Part shown: one piece after another, positions 58,140-64,000 of the stretch
Layout of the letters: each line of letters starts with the position of its first letter
How positions within the stretch are numbered: position 1 is the first letter of the stretch
Assembly (NCBI RefSeq): GCF_024763615.1
Contig: NC_077224.1
Location: 4,340,001 to 4,404,000, forward strand
DNA: 64,000 nucleotides
Origin: Phlebotomus papatasi
Lineage: Eukaryota > Arthropoda > Insecta > Diptera > Psychodidae
Direction of reading: 5' to 3'
Program-made: the position numbers and the translations under genes
Notes under the pieces: model-generated
The model's input: the letters and a program-made list of their open reading frames with translations, nothing else
Databases searched by the model: none
Told to the model about the DNA's origin: nothing

Positions 58140-58935
58140 CTTTTGCATCATTTACCGTTTACCGGTTCTCAACCGATTTAAACCGATTCCTAAATCACTC
58201 AAAAGATCCTCCAAAATTGTTCAAAAGAATTGATTTTCAGATAAAGCGGCGTTATCGACTATGAACCGGTTCAGAACCGATTGTGTTGTGGACAGAACGC
58301 CATCTGACGGAAATTTTATGAATTAATATATTTTCTGGCGGCATTGTAATTTGGCCCCTTCGGTCATTTTGTCTTTTCGTTTTGTGACTTTAATAGCGAG
58401 ACACGCGTGACGACGACGACTATAGAAATTTGGTAATTTTCTCGAGTAAGTCGTGAAAATGGTGTAAAGTCATATTATCTATTGAATCTAAGATGATACT
58501 TCTTTTCTTTGCGATAGGTTGATTAAATAGAGACAGTCGGATTTAATAGATATTAGGTGATATCCAGAACAAGATTGAAGTCTTTTTAGGTAAAGACAAA
58601 GACGATTTTATTTAGTAATTAGGACGACTTTTAATCAATTTAACTTATTAGCTCTACTAGATCAACTAGGGAATTGGCCGTGTCCCGCCGGCTGTAAGAG
58701 ACGACAAATAAAGAGAAATTATAAAAAAAAATAGAGTCCACTCGATTTGACGACGACCACAACGGATTGAAACCGGTTCAGTTTTATAGGAAATTCCAAG
58801 ACTTTTCCAACGAGCCCAAACATAACAATATTCTCCCGATAAATGCACTGATGAGAGCCTTTTTTAACATTTGACCTTGAAAAACCCTTATTAGGAATGA
58901 TTTAACGGTATTGGGCGAAATGTCCGCCTGGGTAA
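58140..58935. repeat. dispersed ACCGATTC / AATTCCAAGA repeat copies
   Basis: 58140-58300 matches 31915-32100. 58755-58935 matches 13080-13260 (GGAAATTCCAAGACTTTTCC, TTGACCTTGAAAAACC, GGAATGATTTAACGGTATT). They may be two parts of one element, with 58300-58755 between them. Confidence 0.7.
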
Positions 58936-59134
58936 TTTCTAAAACATATCCAAAAAATGGAAAAAGAAATCTCACGACGAGATTTCGAGCAATCGCAAAA
59001 AACATGGTTTTGGAGGGGATGGCGAAGGGATCGGAGGGGGCAATGAGGGGCATTTTAACGATCCTTGAACCGTCATCTGAAAGTGCTCATCGAGACGAAA
59101 CCAAAAACCCAAAATTTAGCTCAAAATGTTAATT

Positions 59135-59610
59135 AAAACCGGAGATAGAGGCCGGTCAATATTCGAACTTTGACCCCTTATAGCTCGGGTCAGGGGTTAT
59201 GGATCGACTTAAGTATTTTTTTGTTTGATAGGTATAATCAGCGGCTACAACATACTAAAAATTTAGCCCGATGCCCAAAGGAATTTTTGAGTTATTTAAC
59301 TTAGAAAATTGAAAAATCTTTTTTAATAATAGCGTCCCTAGCGGTGGTTTTATGAACTTGCGATGTTAGAAGGGGAAGTGGCATTTCACGAGAGCTTTCC
59401 AAAACGCCCTCACTTTTTAAATTCTGATAATTAGAACCGGAGTTATGGCCATTTTAGGAATTGTTTTTTGGACCCTTATTGCTCGGGTCAGGGGGGTCGG
59501 GGGACATTAAGTTTGGTATTGATCAAAAGTCCTACAGCCCAGATATAACATACTAAAATTTGAGCCCAATCGATGCCATAGGGGCTGAGCTATTGAGAAA
59601 ACAAAAAAGG
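59135..59610. repeat. diverged tandem direct repeat, about 285-bp period
   Basis: TAGCTCGGGTCAGGGG / TTGCTCGGGTCAGGGG and ACAACATACTAAAAATTTAG / TAACATACTAAAATTTGAG recur at about 59180-59270 and 59475-59560. Unknown family. Confidence 0.75.
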
Positions 59611-59625
59611 GGGTATTCAAAACAC

Positions 59626-59711
59626 TGGTGAAACACTTCTCTGGACATTGGATTGAGGCAAAATCCTCATCGGATTGAGTTGGCCCCAATCCGATGTCCA
59701 GAGAAGTGTTG
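59626..59711. repeat. perfect-type hairpin, 24-bp arms
   Basis: AACACTTCTCTGGACATTGG continues for four more bases and pairs with CCGATGTCCAGAGAAGTGTT plus four. There is one mismatch in 24 and a loop of about 37 bases. Confidence 0.88.
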
Positions 59712-60532
59712 CATCAGCAAAATACCAAGTTACCCCGATGCATCCTCATTAGGAGTAGGGCAATAAATTAAGAGAGACAAATTTCAGAGACATTTCACGA
59801 TTTTCACCACTGAAAGCTTTGGCAAATATATCTCTGTTTTCCTGTCCTGAAAGGATAACCACCTCTGACGCACCTGGAGGGAGTTTATCTCCTTGATTCT
59901 CAAGATACGTCTTACGTCAGTGCTATTTCAATTACTCTTCGATATTACAACAAAAACATTGGGATGAAATTTTGATCTGGAAGACTCATATTCTTTTGAG
60001 CTGTCCCAAAATTCAGGATTGGTTTGAGCAAAATCCTTTTGCACAACACTATTTTGGTTAATAAGGAATGTAAAAGTACATTTTACAAGAAGGGACACGA
60101 CCTGCTAATAAGGATAAAATAGAGAACAAAATATTTTGTCGCATTTCAGAGATTTTTTGCAACCGCAGTGCTGCCAGACGTTTGCCAAGTGAGTTATTTG
60201 TGTCTCTATCTCTCTCTCACAGTTGAATTGCGCGCGATTTAGGAAGCTTGTCATTTGAAATGATATTTTCTTTAAATTTCTTCATATTTCCGCAAGATTC
60301 AAGTAAAAGGGTGTGTAGTGAAGAGTTACCCGTCTTCTGACACAGATATCAAGAAGACAATTTATTTTTATGTGAGTTTTTCTTTCTATTATATCTTTTT
60401 GGCGCAAATATATTTATTATGGCACCGAGAACGAACGGGATTAGTGTTACCAGGACAGCTATCTGCAATTTCCATTAGAATTATCAACACAAAATTTCCA
60501 ATATTACACGACTTTTAACGAGCACAGGTTTG
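59712..60532 (+). other. parvin intron 3, no feature
   Basis: No element, ORF of interest or RNA gene recognised. Confidence 0.45.
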
Positions 60533-61291
60533 CTCCATAGCAAAAGAAAGCGGAGTAGGAATAAGAAGCGAAAAATTCCTCTGAATTTTCCAGTATTTTT
60601 CCGTGAAATATTCCTTACGAATTTTCCATAATAGATTCCAAGGAAAATCCCATGGAATTATACAGGATTTTTTTCTGTGGAATACATCTATCACTAAAAA
60701 ATATTTGTGGAAGGTTGGGAAACAAATTATCCATGATATCACAACACCATTTTATTTGCTAGACTTTCGAGAAAACCCCATAGGAAAAGAAAGTGGAATA
60801 AGGAATCACAAGAGCAAAATTCTTCAGAATTTTCCAGTATTTTTCCTTGGTAAATTCTACAGAAATTCTCCATGGTATATTTCCAAGGAAATTCCCATGG
60901 ATTTACAGTGGATATTTGTGTGGAATATTTCCCAGGAAATTTACTTACGTGGATTTAATGTGGATTTTTCCACCAAAGAAAATGGAGAACAAATGAAGCT
61001 GTCACGTGTAATATTAAAGAAACAGTAAATTTCTCGAGGATTGTGATATGTTTTTAAATCAGTGATAACTAATTTACACTTTAGATAAGAAAAACCTATC
61101 GTACAAAAAATAATTTTCCTAAAAAGATACATTCCATGAAATAAAAACACGTATATTTTAAGTCCGTATTGTGTTTAATGTTATCACTTCACTTCAATTA
61201 ATAAATATTATAAGTAACACAGAAATCACTAAGATCTTTGTATAAAATTTGCGAGCAAAATAAATCCATCTATTTTGTAGCGCCACAAACA

Positions 61292-61783
61292 TATCGCTCT
61301 TTGGAAATTACAAGGGGCCAACTCAATCTGAGCCATTTTTCAGGAGACAGCATGAAAGATTCAACTTTGTGTAAATAAGTATCTCAATTAAATGACTGAA
61401 CAAAAACAATTTATTTCTTTTCCTTTTGTATGAGCACTAATATAAACATCGAAACTTTTATATTTTTACCTTTCAAAATATGTTTTTTAATGAGTTAGCT
61501 CCTTGTCGTTCTAAATGATGTGCAAATTTTGCCGAAATTAGAATGACAAGGGATCAACTTACTTGAGTTAGTCCCCTGTTTCACAAATTTTTGAACGATG
61601 AATATATTTTGTGCCCCTTTACTTCATACAAAATTATGCAAGTAATCAAAAAGATTAAAATTTTGAAAAACTTTTCTAATAATTTAATGACATATCATCT
61701 GAAAATTTATTAAAATGTCTTTCTAAGAATCTCAAAATCACGAAAAAGTGAGACGACCCCTTGTAATTTCCAAGGAGCGATAT
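61292..61783. mobile_element. inserted element with ATCGCTC...TTACAAGGGG ends
   Basis: ATCGCTCTTTGGAAATTACA plus AGGGG pairs with CCCCTTGTAATTTCC plus AAGGAGCGAT. A central palindrome (CTCCTTGTCGTTCTAA and TTAGAATGACAAGGG) adds a second hairpin. About 490 bp, no ORF. Confidence 0.82.
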
Positions 61784-61999
61784 TTTAGCGGTAAAACGAA
61801 AAAGCAAAGTGTGGAATTTTCTTTGAAAACTGTACGAAGTATAGTGGAATTTTCCATGGAATTATTCCTTGGGTTTTCCCCAGAAAATAAGCAGGAATTT
61901 TCCTACAATAAAGGGGGCGTATTGCAGTAAAATCCATGGAAAATCCATAGGAAAACTTGTGGAATTTTCCATGGAATCTTCCAGGGGACCTTCCAGAAA

Positions 62000-62310
62000 C
62001 GTCAGTGGAGGATGATTTTCAACTCAGAGAAAAAATCTATTCATTTTCCCATAGCTTTCGGCGTACTGCACGCCTTTCTCAGTCATCGCTGTATACAATT
62101 TAGATTCTGAATTACGTTATTAAAATATGGAAAAAGAATACCAAAATGAATAGGGGGTGTTCTTTTGGTGTTCTTTTATTATATTTGAATAACGTAATTC
62201 AGAGATCTAAATTGTATTCAGTGATCAGTGAGGAAGGCGTGCAGTACGCCGAAAGCTATGGGAAACTGAGAAGATTTTTTCTCTGAGTTGAAAATCATCC
62301 TCTACTGACG
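62000..62310. mobile_element. long-arm palindromic element
   Basis: CGTCAGTGGAGGATGATTTT pairs with AAAATCATCCTCTACTGACG. The arms extend about 115 bp through CCATAGCTTTCGGCGTACTG and GAATTACGTTAT. The centre holds a direct GGTGTTCTTTT duplication. A partial relative of the CTTTCGGC segment is at about 30920. Confidence 0.9.
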
Positions 62311-62974
62311 CTTCCGTAAGGAACACTCGTGTCCTGCCTTCATATTATCATCACGTCAGTTTAACAACTTCTTTAAGTTTCACATTAGCTTTCCCATACA
62401 AATCTTCCATGAACTTCTAGAAAATGGCGCTTGATTTCCATTGGATGTTGTTCGAATTTCCCATGAAATGCACAATTTCCAGGCATTCTTCTAGGAAAGA
62501 TGCCATGGGAGACTTTTCGGAAATTTAGCATAAAATTCCATGAGAATGAGCGAAATTTGACGCTAAATTTCCAATGGAATTTCCGCGCCCGTTTGCTATG
62601 AGGAAATAGTGGAAAAAAACATGGAAAACCCTATGAAAAGATATTGGAATTTTCCATACGATTTCTCCAGCTTATTCCGCAGACGATTCACGTTTGATTT
62701 TCCATATAAATGTTCCGCGGAATTTAACGCTGTAATTCCAGTGTATAGTACTTGAAATTCTATGGAGAACTATGATTCCAATGGAATTTCCGGCTCCAAA
62801 TCCCATGGAAAACTTAGTGGAATTTTTGCGTCAAATTCCGTGGATTTTTGCAATTTTGACGTTAGTTTTCCACTGGAATTTCCGCGGAATTTTGCTATTG
62901 GGTAGCCACTTTTTTGGTAGGAAATTTTGGTAGGATTATAGTAAGTGAGATATTGTTAAGAATTTCACCTAATA

Positions 62975-63155
62975 GGGGACAGTGGGGCACCTTAGGAAAT
63001 GGGATTTTTCTCCTGTGTTTAAGTGGAACTGTGCCATATCAAAATGTCATTTAGCTTCTCAATCTGTTTGTGCAGCTAAATTATATCACGATAAGGCTCA
63101 TTTTAATTTAAAAATAGATGAAAAATTCCAATTTCAAAGGTGCCCCACTTCCCCC
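62975..63155. mobile_element. MITE, GGGGACAGTGGGGCACCTT family
   Basis: GGGGACAGTGGGGCACCTTA pairs with AAGGTGCCCCACTTCCCCC, TA outside, 181 bp. A left-end relative is at 42416. Confidence 0.9.
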
Positions 63156-64000
63156 TAAGGTTTTCTAATTTATATTACATAAAATTTTGCCTTCTTTGAA
63201 CTAAGAAATACTTTTTTTGTAATTTTATGAAAGAATCCTATATTAATATGGAATAATCCTAGTATAAGTTCTTAAAAGTTCTAAGAAAATTACGGGTAAA
63301 GTTTTAAAATTGTCGCACTTTTTACATAAATTTTATTACAAAAATTTATTATTTGTGTATAACATGAAAAGTTCTCGTATTTATAATATATTTACGAATG
63401 GAGTTCTCGGCATTAATTGCATTGATTAGTTCCAAAGTGCAAAATGTAATTTCCTCATTAATCAGATATCGATGGTTTTATATCGCAAATGGCCAGATGT
63501 AGAAATTAAATGTGTATTTATCTGATCAATAATCTAAATAGTTATTTGGTTTTAATGGGTTTTGAGTATGATTTCGTGATTAACTCTTAACATATGGTAT
63601 ACACATTTTTTTTTGTAATCTCAAAACTCATAAAATGATTGTTCCTTTTTTTCACCAATTCTTCTATTGATGCAAATGAAATAGCTAATTGTTGTTGATT
63701 ATTTGGTTCACTAAAACCTACCTCAAATGAACAACAAACTGAAATGAATAGCAGGGTAATTGCTTTTTAGATTAGGTAAATACGAACATACAGTTGGTCA
63801 ATGTATATATCATCATTGCAGCACTTCAAATGCTTCAGCATTAATGACAAAACGAGAATTGAGAATATAATACTATTATTGAATTTTATTATTCATGTTT
63901 TTTTTTCAGACATTTTTCAAAATAAAATTGGCAAAATAGGTATAATTATTTGAAACATTATTGTCAATGAAAGGTTTATTTAGTTCATGGTTTGATAAAA
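63156..64000 (+). other. end of window, within parvin intron 3
   Basis: AT-rich, no exon of the second CH domain and no repeat recognised. An acceptor-like TTTTTTTTCAG at about 63909 is followed by an early in-frame stop in the frame required, so it is not called. Confidence 0.45.

Larger units (their letters stand above)
60533..62930. repeat. TTCCATGGAA-word repeat region
   Basis: Words such as TCCATGGAATTTCC, TTTTCCATGG and GGAATTTTCC recur every 20-40 bp at 60560-60980, 61800-62000 and 62400-62900, as in 25200-26400. GTTTGCTCCATAGCAAA (about 60528) and GCCCGTTTGCTATGAGG (about 62586) may be ends of one copy. The interior is interrupted by two further elements. Confidence 0.65.

Noticed and set aside
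63899..63960. Polypyrimidine tract plus CAG as the acceptor of the next parvin exon
   Set aside because: The following bases do not encode any part of the second CH domain and stop early.

Overview
This is an AT-rich, intron-bearing eukaryotic window, almost certainly from an insect. The proteins read like dipteran orthologues, and a nematoceran fly such as a sand fly is my best guess, but the species cannot be fixed from the sequence. Three protein-coding genes can be assembled exon by exon, all on the + strand: an Evi5-type TBC/RabGAP (11511-27743, nine coding exons, 798 aa, complete), a type II (eukaryotic) glutamine synthetase resembling fly Gs2 (41715-51594, three coding exons, 368 aa, complete) and the first half of parvin (from 56550, three exons seen, continuing beyond the window). 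Splice phases agree at every junction. No other full-length gene, rRNA, functional tRNA or CRISPR array was found.

Most of the rest is mobile and repetitive DNA. 1-1860 is a 51-bp satellite-like array. 1.9-11.5 kb holds a tRNA-derived SINE, a nested pair of TA-flanked inverted-repeat elements, a foldback element, a GC-rich minisatellite and a decayed Tc1/mariner-like transposase. Evi5 introns hold several MITEs, two minisatellites (a CCGTC type and an AAATCCCGAA type), a retrotransposon reverse-transcriptase relic and an unexplained 91-codon ORF. Between Evi5 and glutamine synthetase (27.7-41.7 kb) there is a MITE expanded into an array of about 113-bp palindromic units, a second RT relic, a TATA plus initiator core promoter candidate (36131-36165) for glutamine synthetase, and a two- or three-layer nest of elements (37704-39009).

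Glutamine synthetase introns contain the best-defined DNA transposon here: 43759-45941, with 16-bp perfect inverted ends, 8-bp target duplications and subterminal CACTTCC repeats (hAT-like, non-autonomous), plus two solo ends of the same family. The parvin side has further MITEs, short TTCCATGGAA-type repeats and long palindromes inside its large third intron.

The three genes are not a pathway. Evi5 is a Rab-directed GAP in membrane traffic and cytokinesis, glutamine synthetase makes glutamine from glutamate and ammonia, and parvin links integrin-ILK-PINCH complexes to actin. The unusual content is the density and architecture of small DNA transposons: nested insertions, shared TA/GGG ends that contain splice-donor-like sequence, and conversion of a MITE into a tandem array.
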